A DNA stretch of 45,124 bases from CAYUST01 sp964447535 (GTDB lineage Bacteria; Patescibacteriota; Gracilibacteria; Absconditabacterales; Absconditicoccaceae), in assembly GCA_964447535.1 (NCBI GenBank), contig CAYUST010000011.1, forward strand, positions 1 to 45,124, read 5' to 3'. A model generated the notes under the pieces. It was given only the letters and a program-made list of their open reading frames with translations, searched no databases and was not told the DNA's origin. Of the stretch, positions 8,017-17,447 are shown piece by piece; the stretch's first letter is position 1; each line of letters opens with the position of its first letter. Made by a program: the position numbers and the translations under genes.

Positions 8017-9192
8017 ATGACAAAAGTTCACGTTAATGTAGGTACCATTGGTCACGTTGATCATGGTAAGACCACTACTACTACCGCTATGGTACAAGTT
8101 CTTGCTACTGCAGGCTTGGCTAAACCTCTCAACTTTTCTGATATCGACAAGGCTCCAGAAGAGAGAGAAAGAGGTATTACTATTAATACTGCTCACGTAG
8201 AGTACGAAAGTGAAACAAGACATTACGCACATATCGATTGCCCAGGCCATGCGGATTACATCAAGAACATGATTGTAGGTGCTGCACAAATGGATGGTGC
8301 TATCTTGGTAGTTTCTGCTCCTGATGGTCCTATGCCTCAGACAAGAGAACATATCTTGTTGGCTAAACAAGTAAACGTTCCTAGAATTGTAGTTTTCTTG
8401 AACAAATGTGATATGGTTCCTGATGAGGAGATGTTGGAGCTCGTAGAAGAAGAAATCAGAGATCTTCTCAAGCAAAATGGTTTCCCTGGAGACGAAGTTC
8501 CTATTGTTAGAGGTTCTGCATTGCAGGCTCTTGAAAATGCTTCAGACAAAGAAGGTAAAGCAAAATGCATCTGGGACTTGCTCAATGCAATCGACACATA
8601 CGTTCCTGTTCCTGTGAGAGAAACTGACAAATCATTCTTGATGCCTGTAGAAGATGTCTTCTCAATCAAGGGTAGAGGTACAGTTATCACCGGTAGAATT
8701 GAGACAGGTGTTGTCAAAATTGGTGATGAAATCGAAATCGTTGGTTTGGTAGATGAGAAAAAGAAGACTACCGTTACTGGAGTAGAAATGTTCCACAAAC
8801 AATTCGAGAGAGGTGAAGCAGGTATGAACTGTGGATTGCTCTTGAGAGGTATTGAAAAAGAACAAGTAGAGAGAGGGCAAGTAGTTGCAACTCCTGGTAC
8901 AGTTACACCTCACAAGAAATTCGAAGCTGAGGTATACGTATTGAAGAAAGAGGAAGGTGGAAGACACACCCCATTTATGGGAGGTTACAAACCACAATTC
9001 TTCTTCAGAACAACAGACGTTACTGGTGGTGTTCAATTGTTGCCTGGTAGTGAAATGATTATGCCTGGTGACAACGCGAAAATCAATGTTGAATTGATCT
9101 ACAAAGTAGCGATGCATGAAGGTCTGAGATTTGCTATTAGAGAAGGAGGAAGAACAGTAGGTGCTGGTGTAGTTACTAAAGTATTGGACTAG
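8017..9192 (+). CDS. tuf: Elongation factor Tu
   Basis: EF-Tu is the GTPase that delivers aminoacyl-tRNA to the ribosome. The product has 391 residues, the normal length. G1 is GHVDHGKT, the switch region has RERGITIN, G3 is DCPGHADY, G4 is NKCD, and domains 2 and 3 follow with GRGTVITGRIE and FMGGYKPQFF. The frame stays open upstream to 7882, but the family N-terminus (TKVHVNVGTIGHVD) sets the start at ATG 8017. There is no UGA in 391 codons; Gly is GGT/GGA, as expected for a very highly expressed gene. It heads the S10-type operon directly, without fusA, rpsL or rpsG before it. Stop UAG. Confidence 0.98.
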   Translation: MTKVHVNVGTIGHVDHGKTTTTTAMVQVLATAGLAKPLNFSDIDKAPEERERGITINTAHVEYESETRHYAHIDCPGHADYIKNMIVGAAQMDGAILVVSAPDGPMPQTREHILLAKQVNVPRIVVFLNKCDMVPDEEMLELVEEEIRDLLKQNGFPGDEVPIVRGSALQALENASDKEGKAKCIWDLLNAIDTYVPVPVRETDKSFLMPVEDVFSIKGRGTVITGRIETGVVKIGDEIEIVGLVDEKKKTTVTGVEMFHKQFERGEAGMNCGLLLRGIEKEQVERGQVVATPGTVTPHKKFEAEVYVLKKEEGGRHTPFMGGYKPQFFFRTTDVTGGVQLLPGSEMIMPGDNAKINVELIYKVAMHEGLRFAIREGGRTVGAGVVTKVLD

Positions 9193-9246
9193 TTTCTAGT
9201 GTGACTCCCTAGTATATTGTATTTTATTTGCTAGTTCCGGTGTTGT

Positions 9247-9570
9247 ATGCAAGCTAAAAAAGACTCACCAAAGTTGAGAATAAAATTGAAAAGTTATGAT
9301 CTCAAGATGCTTGAGAATTCTATTACCAAGATTTTGGGATTGTTAGTGAAGTCAGGTGCAACTGTCAAAGGACCTATTCCTTTGCCCAAGCAAAACAAGG
9401 CTTTCACGGTCCTCAAAGCTCACTTCGTCTACAAGGACGCGAGAGATCAATACGAAAGAATTACCTATACGAGATTGCTCGATGTGGTAGAGACAGGTAG
9501 CAAGACCGTAGAGTACTTACAGAATCTTTCGATTCCTGTAGGTGTATCAGTTGAAGTGAGACTTTACTAA
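9247..9570 (+). CDS. rpsJ: Ribosomal protein S10
   Basis: S10 belongs to the head of the 30S subunit and, as NusE, to the antitermination complex. The 107-residue product has LRIKLKSYDLKMLENSI, GPIPLPKQNKAFTVL, a variant of the usual histidine/arginine loop (HFVYKDARDQYE), and the C-terminal SVEVRLY. ATG 9247 is preceded by a T-rich spacer and no Shine-Dalgarno sequence. No UGA codon; it ends with UAA. It is the first r-protein gene after tuf, 54 bases downstream. Confidence 0.96.
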   Translation: MQAKKDSPKLRIKLKSYDLKMLENSITKILGLLVKSGATVKGPIPLPKQNKAFTVLKAHFVYKDARDQYERITYTRLLDVVETGSKTVEYLQNLSIPVGVSVEVRLY

Positions 9571-9630
9571 ATATAGTACACAATTTGTGTACTTACAGAA
9601 TACTGTTCCTTTATTTTTCACAACGGTAAG

Positions 9631-10236
9631 ATGGTACGTGTGTGATTGGTCGCTAAAAAACGCGAAATGACCAGACTACGAAAGGATGAAAAATATGTTC
9701 CTGTCACGTTGTTGACGTTTCCTGCACAAGAAGTAGTTAGAATCAAAACAGTGGAAAAAGATGGATATAGCGCAGTGGTGGTGGGTGTTGGTAAAAAAGA
9801 GCTTCCCAACAAACTCAAAGGCATCAAAATTGCTTACAAGCACCAATGCGAATTCCATATGGATCCAGCAACTGCTGCGACATTGACTCCCGGTAGTGCA
9901 TTGACTCCCGAACTTTTGGTTGATATCACTACTATTAGTGTGGCTGGTATTTCCAAATGAAAAGGATTTCAAGGTGCTATGAAGAGACACAACTTTGCAG
10001 GTGGACCCAAAACCCATGGTTCTAAATTCCATAGAGGCCTAGGATCTACAGGTAATAGAAAACCAAGAAGAACCAACAAAAATCAACCGATGGCTGGACA
10101 TATGGGAAGTGATTTGATCACCCTCAAAAACGTGACGCTCGTAGATCGTTTTGTGGTCAATGGTGAAGTTGTAGTTGCGTGCCGTGGATCACTTCCGGGT
10201 AGTGCTGCTGGATACCTGCACGTTAGTGCTGTTTAG
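9631..10236 (+). CDS. rplC: Ribosomal protein L3
   Basis: L3 is an early assembly protein of the 50S subunit that reaches the peptidyl transferase centre. The 201-residue frame needs two UGAs as Gly (9643, 9958). The second starts GKGFQGAMKRHNFAGG, the family's central signature in which this Gly is conserved; PKTHGSKFHRGLGSTG follows. The first falls in the N-terminal VRVGLVAKK, where other L3 proteins also have Gly (typically GxKxGMT). ATG 9631 was chosen because the visible frame at 9646 lacks the N-terminal strand. The gene sits between S10 and L4 as usual. It ends with UAG. Confidence 0.96.
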
Positions 10237-10257
10237 TTTGTTTATATACGTTCGAGT

Positions 10258-10899
10258 ATGAGTTACGAATTAGCAATTATGAATATGGCAGGCAAAGTGG
10301 TCAAAAAAAGAGCACTTGCTGAAAGTATTTTTGCGGTTGAAAGTATCAATGAAGCGCTCTTGCATCAATATATTGTTATGTACTTGGCAAACCAACGTGT
10401 CGCTATTGCTCACACCAAAACGAGAGCAGAAGTGAGAGGTTCTGGTAAAAAATTGTACAAACAAAAAGGATCAGGACGTGCGAGAGTAGGTGAGGCAGCT
10501 TCTCCTATCAGAAAAGGAGGAGGTGTTGCATTCGGTCCGAGAAGCAATGCAAATTTTTCTCAGACTATGCCCAAGAAAATGAAGAGACAGGCGCTTACCC
10601 ATGCATTGAGTCTCAAGGCAAGGGATACACAACTTCTAGGTTTGGATACCTTTTCGGTTGAAAAACCACAAACTAAAGTTGCTGCACAAACGCTTTCGGC
10701 TTTGGGGGTTGGTACCAAGAAAGTCTTGTTTGTACTCCCTGATATGGACGCAAACACCCTCTATTCATTTAGAAATATTCCTACCGTTACGACGGTCAAT
10801 GTTCGTCAGCTCAATCCATATCAAATATTGACCCATCATACAGTTGTCTTCTTGGATGGTGCGATTGATGCTCTCGAATCACATGTTTTATCTGCGTAG
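10258..10899 (+). CDS. rplD: Ribosomal protein L4
   Basis: L4 (213 residues) binds 23S rRNA and lines the exit tunnel with its extended loop. The loop is visible as RAEVRGSGKKLYKQKGSGRA followed by GGVAFGPR, and the C-terminal globular half contains LFVLPD. Position between L3 and L23 is canonical. In many bacteria L4 also autoregulates its operon; no such leader is obvious here. No UGA in the gene; Arg is almost always AGA. UAG stop, 12 bases before the L23 start. Confidence 0.96.
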   Translation: MSYELAIMNMAGKVVKKRALAESIFAVESINEALLHQYIVMYLANQRVAIAHTKTRAEVRGSGKKLYKQKGSGRARVGEAASPIRKGGGVAFGPRSNANFSQTMPKKMKRQALTHALSLKARDTQLLGLDTFSVEKPQTKVAAQTLSALGVGTKKVLFVLPDMDANTLYSFRNIPTVTTVNVRQLNPYQILTHHTVVFLDGAIDALESHVLSA

Positions 10900-10911
10900 T
10901 TATTAGGTAGT

Positions 10912-11253
10912 ATGGTATTCAAGGATATACTCAGAAGTAGAGCAAAAAAATCGACGAGTGTCACCGCTCTCAAAACATTGCACCCTACGCAAATCATCGG
11001 CAAGCCGTTGATTACGGAGAAGGCATACAAACAGGTCGAGCAATTGCGTACGTATTCATTTATGGTACACGATTCAGCTACCAAAAATGATGTAAAACAA
11101 GCATTAGCGTTCTTGTACAATGTTGTTCCTACGTCTGTGCGTGTTGTACATGTTCCCTACAAAGGAAGAACACAAAGAAAACTCGTCAGAAGAGCCGGCA
11201 AAAAAGTATTCGTCACGCTCAAAGAAGGAGATAAAATAGAGTTAGCTAGTTAA
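10912..11253 (+). CDS. rplW: Ribosomal protein L23
   Basis: L23 lies at the tunnel exit and is the docking point for trigger factor and SRP. The 113-residue protein has an N-terminal extension of about 24 residues rich in Arg/Lys/Ser before the family core PLITEKAYKQVEQ. It continues with YSFMVHDSATKNDVKQA and VRVVHVPYKGRTQRKLVRRAG. The start ATG 10912 is supported by its immediate position after L4. No UGA. Stop UAA. Confidence 0.95.
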   Translation: MVFKDILRSRAKKSTSVTALKTLHPTQIIGKPLITEKAYKQVEQLRTYSFMVHDSATKNDVKQALAFLYNVVPTSVRVVHVPYKGRTQRKLVRRAGKKVFVTLKEGDKIELAS

Positions 11254-11278
11254 TTTACTTTTGTTTTTACGTTAGACT

Positions 11279-12130
11279 ATGGCAACCAAATCGTATGTTC
11301 CATATACCCCCTCAAGACGTTTTATGACCGGCTATGATTTTAGCGATCTTACCGTAAGTAAACCTCAAAAGGGTCTGACAGAGTTTATCAAATCTTCTGC
11401 TGGTAGAAACAGCGCAGGTAGAGTAACTATCAGACATAGAGGAGGAGGACACAAGAGATTATATAGAATTGTGGACTTCAGGGAATATGATAAATTGAAT
11501 ATTCCAGCCAAAGTAGAAACCGTCGAGTATGATCCACATAGAACATGTAGAATTGTCCTCGTCTGTTATGCGGATGGTGAGAGAAGATATAAGCTCGCAT
11601 GGAAAAACTGTTCGGTTGGTCAAACCATCATTTGTGGAGATACTGGTGAATTGACTCCTGGTAATAGAAAACAACTCAAAGATATACCTGATGGCTTTTC
11701 TATCTACAACTTGGAGGTGACTCCCATGACCAAAGGTAAACTCATCAAATCAGCAGGTACTTTTGCTACTATCTCAGGTAAAGACGCGGTACATAATATC
11801 GTTTATGTGAAATTGCCTTCTGGAGAGGTGAGAAAGTTCCATGAAAATTGTTGGGCAACGATTGGTGTAGTGGGTAATGAAGAACACAAGAATATTGTCC
11901 TTGGAAAAGCTGGGCGTATGAGATGGATGGGAAGAAGACCGGTTGTCCTTGGTAAATCTATGAACCCGGTTGATCATCCACATGGTGGTGGTGAGGGACA
12001 TACAGGTATTGGTCTTCGTTATCCCAAATCATTCGCTGGTATTCCTGTTCCTGTTGGCAAGAGAACGAGAAATAAGAAATGGTCAGATAGATTCATTGTT
12101 TCAAGAAGAAAGACCAAGTTTAGTTCATAG
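11279..12130 (+). CDS. rplB: Ribosomal protein L2
   Basis: L2 is needed for subunit association and peptidyl transfer. The 283-residue product has the family signatures NSAGRVTIRHRGGGHKR, the RNA-binding core with TAGT-like SAGTFATI, and the C-terminal NPVDHPHGGGEGH containing the functional His. Length equals the usual 275-280. No UGA: all its many glycines are GGT or GGA, in keeping with high expression. It starts at ATG 11279 after a T-rich spacer and ends with UAG. Confidence 0.97.
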   Translation: MATKSYVPYTPSRRFMTGYDFSDLTVSKPQKGLTEFIKSSAGRNSAGRVTIRHRGGGHKRLYRIVDFREYDKLNIPAKVETVEYDPHRTCRIVLVCYADGERRYKLAWKNCSVGQTIICGDTGELTPGNRKQLKDIPDGFSIYNLEVTPMTKGKLIKSAGTFATISGKDAVHNIVYVKLPSGEVRKFHENCWATIGVVGNEEHKNIVLGKAGRMRWMGRRPVVLGKSMNPVDHPHGGGEGHTGIGLRYPKSFAGIPVPVGKRTRNKKWSDRFIVSRRKTKFSS

Positions 12131-12156
12131 CTTTTATTTATCGTTATTGATTACTC

Positions 12157-12414
12157 ATGGCTCGCTCGCTCAAAAAAGGATTCTGGATCCATCCTAAGCT
12201 CCTCAAGAAAGTTGAGAATATGAATCAGTCGGGAGACAAAAAAATTGTCAAAGTATGGGACAGAGCATCACATGTCATTCCTACTATGGTTGGCTTCACA
12301 TTCGCTGTACACAATGGCAAACAATTCGTGAGCGTCTATGTCACTGAAGAAATGATTTGACACAGGCTCGGTGAATTTGTTCCTACCAGAACATTTAGAG
12401 GACATCCATTCTAA
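12157..12414 (+). CDS. rpsS: Ribosomal protein S19
   Basis: S19 (85 residues) sits in the 30S head and contacts S13. The N-terminus MARSLKKGFW is canonical. UGA 12358 supplies Gly in EEMIGHRLGEF, equal to the family's MVGHKLGEF, after which PTRTFRGHP completes the conserved C-terminus. Without reading UGA as Gly the protein loses its last 17 residues. Stop UAA. Confidence 0.96.
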
Positions 12415-12461
12415 ATCTGTTACTCAATTATTACCGTTTTATTCTGCTTAATCGTTAGTCT

Positions 12462-12803
12462 ATGAGCGCCAAAAGTATGACAGCAGTACTCATGTACGCT
12501 TTGAGTTCCGAAAGGAAACTCTCAGTAGTAGCAAATATGATCAAAGGCAAACCCGTTGATCACGTCTTGATGATGTTACAATATTTGCCAAAGAAGGCTG
12601 CAAAAATTCTCTTCAAAGTCGTAAAATCTGCATCTGCAAATGCAAAGCATAATCTGCAAATCGATACCTCATCTTTGCATGTTGCTCGTGTTGATATTGG
12701 CAAAGGACCTACAATCAAGAGAGTAAGACCGGTAGGAAGATCAAGAATGCATGGATATGTCAAACAGAGATCATTCGTGAGAGTTGTTTTAGATACTAAA
12801 TAA
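12462..12803 (+). CDS. rplV: Ribosomal protein L22
   Basis: L22 lines the exit tunnel. The 113-residue protein shows the family helix SSERKLSVVANMIKGKPVDH and ends in the beta-hairpin region with GPTIKRVRPVGRSRMHG, the variant of GRA.R..KRTSH. It lies between S19 and S3 as expected. No UGA. It ends with UAA four bases before the S3 start. Confidence 0.95.
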   Translation: MSAKSMTAVLMYALSSERKLSVVANMIKGKPVDHVLMMLQYLPKKAAKILFKVVKSASANAKHNLQIDTSSLHVARVDIGKGPTIKRVRPVGRSRMHGYVKQRSFVRVVLDTK

Positions 12804-12807
12804 TCGT

Positions 12808-13473
12808 ATGGGACAGAAGGTTGACCCTAGAGGGTTTAGAGTAGGTGTGATGCAGCCGTGGCCATGTGAATGGTATGCTGTTACTCAAAAGCAAGGCGCA
12901 CAATTCTTTGTAGAGGATATCAAAATCAGAGAACTTATTGAGAAGGTCTATCCAAGGGCTGGTATCAGCAAGGTAGTGATTAGAAAATCTGACAAAGAAG
13001 GTGAAGTCATGATCTTTGGAGCGAAGCCAGCTACGATTATTGGTAAAGATGGCAAGAAATTATCAGATTTCGAAGCAACACTTACCAAAATGTACAACAA
13101 GCCATACAAGATTGTGGTCAAGGAAATTAAAGTTCCAGAACTCTCAGCCAAAATCATGAGTGAGTTCACTGCTGTACAACTCGAGAGTAGAATGCCTTTC
13201 AGAAGAGTTGCTAAGGGTGTTATTCAAAAGATTATGGAAAAGGGGGCTATCTGAGCAAAGATACAAATCGGTGGTAGATTGGGAGGAGTAGATCTTTCAA
13301 GAACTGAGAAGTTCACCGAAGGAAGAGTTCCTCTCCAGACATTGAGAGCTGATATTGATTATCATTACACAACAGCGCTGACGAAATATGGTATCTTGGG
13401 TATCAAAGTATGGATCTGTAAGGGAGAGAATGTAAAAATCTCTCAAAGAAAAACTGCTATGGACAAAATTTAA
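12808..13473 (+). CDS. rpsC: Ribosomal protein S3
   Basis: S3 forms the mRNA entry site with S4 and S5. It has 221 residues: MGQKVDPRGFRVGV at the N-terminus, the KH domain with PATIIGKDGKKL, and the C-terminal domain with SRTEKFTEGRVPLQTLRADIDY. UGA 13252 encodes Gly in MEKGAIGAKIQIGGRLGG, where S3 proteins have a conserved Gly (GAKGxKI..SGRLGG). Start ATG 12808 overlaps nothing. Ends UAA. Confidence 0.97.
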
Positions 13474-13504
13474 CTGTTAGATTTTACTTATTTGGTTACC
13501 AGTC

Positions 13505-13927
13505 ATGGTGTTATTGGCTCCCAACAAATGGAAACATAGAAAACAATTTAGAGGTAGAGTTACCGGTAAAGCTCAAAGAGGTAACCGTGTTTCATTCGGT
13601 GAATTCGGAATGAAAGCAACCTCTGGTGGTTATGTTACCAACAGACAACTCGAGGCTGCTAGAAAAGTAATTGTGAGAATTACGAGAAAAGTTGGTAAAG
13701 TATGGATGAGAGTTTTCCCGGATCTTCCTTATACCAAAAAGGCCCTTGAAATGCCGATGGGTAGTGGAAAGGGAGATGTGTCTACCTATAGAGTAAGAGT
13801 TCATCCAGGAAGAGTATTATTTGAAATCAGTGGTGTAGCGAAAGAGGAGGCTGAAAAAGTATTGATGCAAGCTGGATACAAGCTTCCGGTCAAAGTGAGT
13901 CTCGTCGGAAGAGACGAAGTAAATTAG
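13505..13927 (+). CDS. rplP: Ribosomal protein L16
   Basis: L16 is placed near the A site of the 50S subunit. The 140-residue product has KWKHRKQFRGRVTGKAQRGN, ITRKVGKVWMRVFPD, and GSGKGDVSTYRVRVHPGRVLFEI broken here by short spacers only in my reading, all matching the family. Length is normal. No UGA. It starts at ATG 13505 after a T-rich spacer; stop UAG. Confidence 0.96.
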   Translation: MVLLAPNKWKHRKQFRGRVTGKAQRGNRVSFGEFGMKATSGGYVTNRQLEAARKVIVRITRKVGKVWMRVFPDLPYTKKALEMPMGSGKGDVSTYRVRVHPGRVLFEISGVAKEEAEKVLMQAGYKLPVKVSLVGRDEVN

Positions 13928-13952
13928 TTTTTATTGTGCTTAAGTTACTCCA

Positions 13953-14168
13953 ATGGCAAAGAAAGTTAAGGATCTCAGTGCTGCTTCCCTCAAAGGAGAA
14001 TCTTCCAAAGAGTTGGTCAAAGCAAGAAATACCCTTAGAAAGGAGTTGTATGACTACAAACTCAAGAATAGTCTCAAAGGACTTACACAAACGCACCTTA
14101 TTCGTAAGACCAGGAAGGCAATTGCAAGAACATCTACTGTTTTGAGACAGAAAACATTGTCAGCATAG
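13953..14168 (+). CDS. rpmC: Ribosomal protein L29
   Basis: L29 (71 residues) lies near the tunnel exit. It is a helical hairpin: KELVKARNTLRKELYDYKLK and LIRKTRKAIARTSTVLRQ, the second matching the family's R..RK.IAR..T...E. Position between L16 and S17 is canonical. A competing frame at 13936 covers the same stretch but has no r-protein similarity. Stop UAG. Confidence 0.93.
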   Translation: MAKKVKDLSAASLKGESSKELVKARNTLRKELYDYKLKNSLKGLTQTHLIRKTRKAIARTSTVLRQKTLSA

Positions 14169-14195
14169 TTTTACTTTGTTTGTTTAGGTACCATC

Positions 14196-14450
14196 ATGGT
14201 TATTATCGGAGATAAAAATATCAAGGAGTTGATTGGCAAAGTGGTTAGCACCAAAATGCAAAACTCTATTGTGGTTGAAGTAGAAAGAGTAAACGTCCAT
14301 CCTCTCTACAAAAAAAGATATACCGTCAAAAAGAAATATTATGCACACGATGCAGAAAGTGTAGCTCAGGAGGGACAGATGGTCAAGATTCAAGAGACGA
14401 GACCAATCAGTAAACTCAAAAGATGGAGATTGATAGAAGTAATAGCATAA
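14196..14450 (+). CDS. rpsQ: Ribosomal protein S17
   Basis: S17 (84 residues) is a primary 16S-binding protein with an OB fold. It shows LIGKVVSTKMQNSIVVEVER, HPLYKKRYTVKKKYYAHD and the C-terminal VKIQETRPISKLKRWRL, all family signatures. ATG 14196 follows a T-rich spacer. No UGA. Ends UAA. Confidence 0.95.
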   Translation: MVIIGDKNIKELIGKVVSTKMQNSIVVEVERVNVHPLYKKRYTVKKKYYAHDAESVAQEGQMVKIQETRPISKLKRWRLIEVIA

Positions 14451-14474
14451 TTTTATTTTGTGAGTTAACGTATA

Positions 14475-14840
14475 ATGTTACAGACCGAGTCAATGGTGGT
14501 TGTGGCTGACAACACATGAGCAACTACCGCCAAAATCATTAGAGTCCTCAAAGGATCACAAAACAACGCTGCTACTGTCGGAGATAAAGTTGTAGTTGCT
14601 ATCAAGACAGCTAGACCTGGTGGTCAGATTGAAAAAGGCTCTGTGTCTTGGGCAGTTGTCGTGAGAGTGAGAAAGGAGATTGCTAGAAAAGATGGTACCT
14701 ATATTCGTTTTGAGGATAATGCAGTAGCATTGATCAACAAATCTGAAGATCCTATCGGCAAGAGAATTTTCTGACCCGTTGCCAAAGAAGTCAGAGTTCG
14801 CTACAAAAAGTTGGCAAATATGGCAGAGGAAATTATATAG
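14475..14840 (+). CDS. rplN: Ribosomal protein L14
   Basis: L14 forms intersubunit bridge B8. The gene is hidden in a standard-code scan because UGAs at 14517 and 14772 split it. With UGA as Gly it is a normal 121-residue L14: MVVVADNTGATTAKIIRVL (family ADNSGAK), the central GDKVVVAIKTARPGG, and RIFGPVAKEVR (family RIFGPVARE). Both UGA positions are conserved glycines, which makes this one of the cleanest proofs of the recoding. It overlaps neither neighbour and ends with UAG. Confidence 0.97.
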
Positions 14841-14875
14841 AGAGTTACTATCATATTTATTTTGCGATTTATGGG

Positions 14876-15169
14876 ATGAAGAAAATTAAATCAGGAGATT
14901 CTGTACAGGTAATTGCCGGCGCCAACAAAGGTACCGTTGCTACGGTGATGCATGTACATGGCGATTACGTTTTGCTCAAGGACGTAAATATGCGCAAGAA
15001 GGCAGTCAAAGGACAATGATTTGTGGAAAAACCAGGCCCTGTCCATATCTCAAATGTCATGCTTTATGATGCAAAATCCAAGAAACCATCGAGAATCAAA
15101 ATTACCGTAGAGAAGGATAAGAAAACAAGAGTATATAAAACTTCTCAACAGCCTGTTTTAGCTGCATAA
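14876..15169 (+). CDS. rplX: Ribosomal protein L24
   Basis: L24 is an assembly initiator of the 50S subunit. The 97-residue product starts MKKIKSGDSVQVIAGANKG, a KOW motif (family GD.V.VI.G..KG.), and continues with VLLKDVNMRKKAVKGQG, where UGA 15017 gives Gly, then HISNVMLYD. Start: ATG 14876; the ATG five bases earlier is in another frame that stops soon. Stop UAA overlaps the first base of the L5 start (TAATG), implying translational coupling. Confidence 0.95.
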
Positions 15170-15723
15170 TGCTCCAAGTGATGACTACGTATGAAACATT
15201 CAAGAAGACCGGTAGAGTCGCCCTCCAAAAGAAACTAGAGAAAAAAAATATACACCAAGTGCCTGTACTCGACAAAGTAGTAGTGGCAATGGGTATTGGT
15301 TCTCTAGCTACGAGAAAAGGGGTGAAAGATTTTAGTGATCTGGAGAGTAACTTGATGGCTATCACTGGCCAGAAACCACAACTCATCAAATCTCGTAAAT
15401 CTATCTCCAACTTCAAACTGAGAGAGGATATGCCCGTTATGTTGAGAGTGACTTTGAGAGGAAAGAAAGCGTACGACTTTGTTGAAAGACTAAGAACATA
15501 CGTTCTTCCGAGATTGAGAGATTTTGCAGGATTGGTAGGAAGAAAATTTGATGGTAAAGGAAATTATTCAGTTGGTTTCCCCAATCTAGTTATCTTCCCA
15601 GAGATTATGCCTGAGCAAATTACCACTCCTATGGGAGTACAAATCACCTTCAGTACAACAGCAGATACAGACGCAGACGCAAAAGCGCTTTTGCAATCAT
15701 TGGGAATTATATTTCATCAGTAA
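15169..15723 (+). CDS. rplE: Ribosomal protein L5
   Basis: L5 (184 residues) binds 5S rRNA and touches P-site tRNA. Signatures are GQKPQLIKSRKSISNFKLRE, MPVMLRVTLRGKKAYDFVERL, PRLRDFAGL and GNYSVGFPNLVIFPEI. ATG 15169 overlaps the L24 stop; a second ATG at 15181 is an alternative start. No UGA. Ends UAA. Confidence 0.96.
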   Translation: MLQVMTTYETFKKTGRVALQKKLEKKNIHQVPVLDKVVVAMGIGSLATRKGVKDFSDLESNLMAITGQKPQLIKSRKSISNFKLREDMPVMLRVTLRGKKAYDFVERLRTYVLPRLRDFAGLVGRKFDGKGNYSVGFPNLVIFPEIMPEQITTPMGVQITFSTTADTDADAKALLQSLGIIFHQ

Positions 15724-15759
15724 GAATTTGTCCACGTTTTATTTGATTGTGTTTCATTC

Positions 15760-16020
15760 ATGGCGAGAAAAGCATTGATGGTCAAACAAGAGAGACTTGC
15801 TCAGCAGAGACAAAAATACTACGAAATGGTAAAAGAAGCCAAAGCTGCTGGCAAACCAACTCCTACACTCAAAGGGTATCAACCTTGTAAGTTCTACAAT
15901 AGATGCGGAACTACAGGTAAGGTAAGAGGATATATGAGAGAGTTTGGCGTAAGTAGACAAGCATTTAGAAGACATGCTAGACAAGGGGTAATTATGGGAT
16001 TGAGAAAAGCTAGCTGGTAG
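15760..16020 (+). CDS. rpsN: Ribosomal protein S14
   Basis: S14 (86 residues) belongs to the 30S head. It has MARKALMVKQERL, then CKFYNRCGTTGKVRGYMREF and GVSRQAFRRHARQG with conserved C-terminal KASW. Only two Cys remain in the core (CKFYNRC) and the CxxC...CxxC pattern of zinc S14 is absent, so this looks like the zinc-free type though short. No UGA. UAG stop. Confidence 0.95.
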   Translation: MARKALMVKQERLAQQRQKYYEMVKEAKAAGKPTPTLKGYQPCKFYNRCGTTGKVRGYMREFGVSRQAFRRHARQGVIMGLRKASW

Positions 16021-16049
16021 TAGTTTCCTTTATTTTTTATGGTTTCGTG

Positions 16050-16454
16050 ATGAGCTTGGTAAACGCACCTATCCACGATTTATTGATCAGGATCAAAAAC
16101 GCATATATGGCAAAGAGGACCCAAGTAACGGGTGTTCCTCACTCCAAATTCAAAGAACAAGTCTTACAGCTCTTGCAGCAGTATAGATTTATCAGAGGAT
16201 TTGAGACGCAAACGATCGATAACAAACAATTCTTCAGTATTGATCTCTACGTCACAGGCAACATGAACGAGGACGTTCCTGTGGTCAAACTCTATTCCAA
16301 ACCTTCGAGAAGATGGTATATTGGATGGAAGGAGATCAAGCCTGTAGCTGCTGGCAGAGGTATTGGTATTTTGTCGACCAATCAAGGTTTGATGGCAGCA
16401 CATGAGGCAAGACAGAAGAAATTGTGAGGAGAACTCATCGCAGAAATTTATTAA
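16050..16454 (+). CDS. rpsH: Ribosomal protein S8
   Basis: S8 is a primary binder of 16S rRNA and in many bacteria a regulator of the spc operon. The 134-residue frame has PIHDLLIRIKNAYMAKR, KLYSKPSRRWYIGWKEI, GRGIGILSTNQGLM and HEARQKKLGGELIAEIY, in which UGA 16425 is the first Gly of the conserved GGE motif. ATG 16050 is preferred over GTG 16047. Ends UAA. Confidence 0.95.
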
Positions 16455-16481
16455 TATCTTTTATTTTTACCGTTGACGATC

Positions 16482-17027
16482 ATGTCAAGAATTGGAAAGT
16501 TACCTATAGTCATCCCTGCCAAAGTAGAGGTGAGTATACAAGATACTCAAGTACATGTCACAGGACCCAAGGGAAAACTCAACTATACCTTACCACAAGG
16601 TGTGTCAGTGACCCAAGAGGCAGGTGTCATTACTATTGCTCTCGTAAACAAAGAATTCAAACATATGCGAGGACTAGTAAGAACATTGATTGCTAATATG
16701 GTTGAGGGTGTGACCAATGGATACCAGAAAAAACTCCACGTTCTTGGTGTAGGATACAACGCAAAAGTACAAGGCAAAAAGCTTGTGCTCAATCTAGGAT
16801 ATTCACATCCTGTTGATCATGTTCTCCCTGAAGGAATAAGCGCAGAAATTGAAAGAGATCCAAAATGAAATGATATTATTACGCTCACGAGTATTGATAA
16901 ACAACTCGTTGGCCAACACGCTGCTAAGATTAGAGGATATAGAGCGCCAGAACCATACAAAGGCAAGGGTGTGAGATATTTCGGAGAGCATATCAAAATC
17001 AAGGCTGGTAAAACGGCTGGTAAATAG
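16482..17027 (+). CDS. rplF: Ribosomal protein L6
   Basis: L6 (181 residues) lies near the factor-binding site of the 50S subunit. It starts MSRIGKLPIVIPAKVEV; the duplicate domain has HVLGVGYNAKVQGKKLVLNLGYSHPV; UGA 16866 gives Gly in RDPKGNDIITLTSIDKQLVG; the end has RAPEPYKGKGVRYFGE, all family signatures. ATG 16482 rather than TTG 16473. Stop UAG. Confidence 0.96.
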
Positions 17028-17057
17028 TTTTTTTATCTATGTTTGCGATACGCAACA

Positions 17058-17417
17058 ATGAACAAGTTACGTTCTAAAAGTCTGGCAAGAAATGAAGAGT
17101 ATGCTCGTAGAAAGCATAGAACCAACACGACTATCAAAACTACTGCTACCAAACCAAGATTGTTGGTAGTTAGATCAAATGATCATATGCGCGCACAAAT
17201 TATTGGTGTGGATGGGAAAGTAATTGCTACGGCAAACGATCTCAAAATTACTACGGGCACCAAATCTGAAAGAGCATTTGCTGTCGGTCAAGCGGTCGCA
17301 ACTTTGGCATTGTCCAAAAAAGTAAATGAAGTAGTGTTTGATAGAAATGGTTATCTCTATCATGGGAGAGTAAAACAACTCGCTGAGGGAGCAAGAGCAT
17401 GAGGATTGATAGTATAA
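17058..17417 (+). CDS. rplR: Ribosomal protein L18
   Basis: L18 binds 5S rRNA together with L5. The 119-residue protein has RRKHRTNTTIKTTATKPRLLV (in two parts), VVRSNDHMRAQIIG, and the conserved C-terminal FDRNGYLYHGRVKQLAEGAR, then UGA 17400 as Gly in ARAGGLIV (family AREAGL.F). ATG 17058 is taken over an upstream TTG at 17043. Ends UAA. Confidence 0.95.
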
Positions 17418-17447
17418 TATTGTTTATTTCTTTATTGTTAGTTGTCG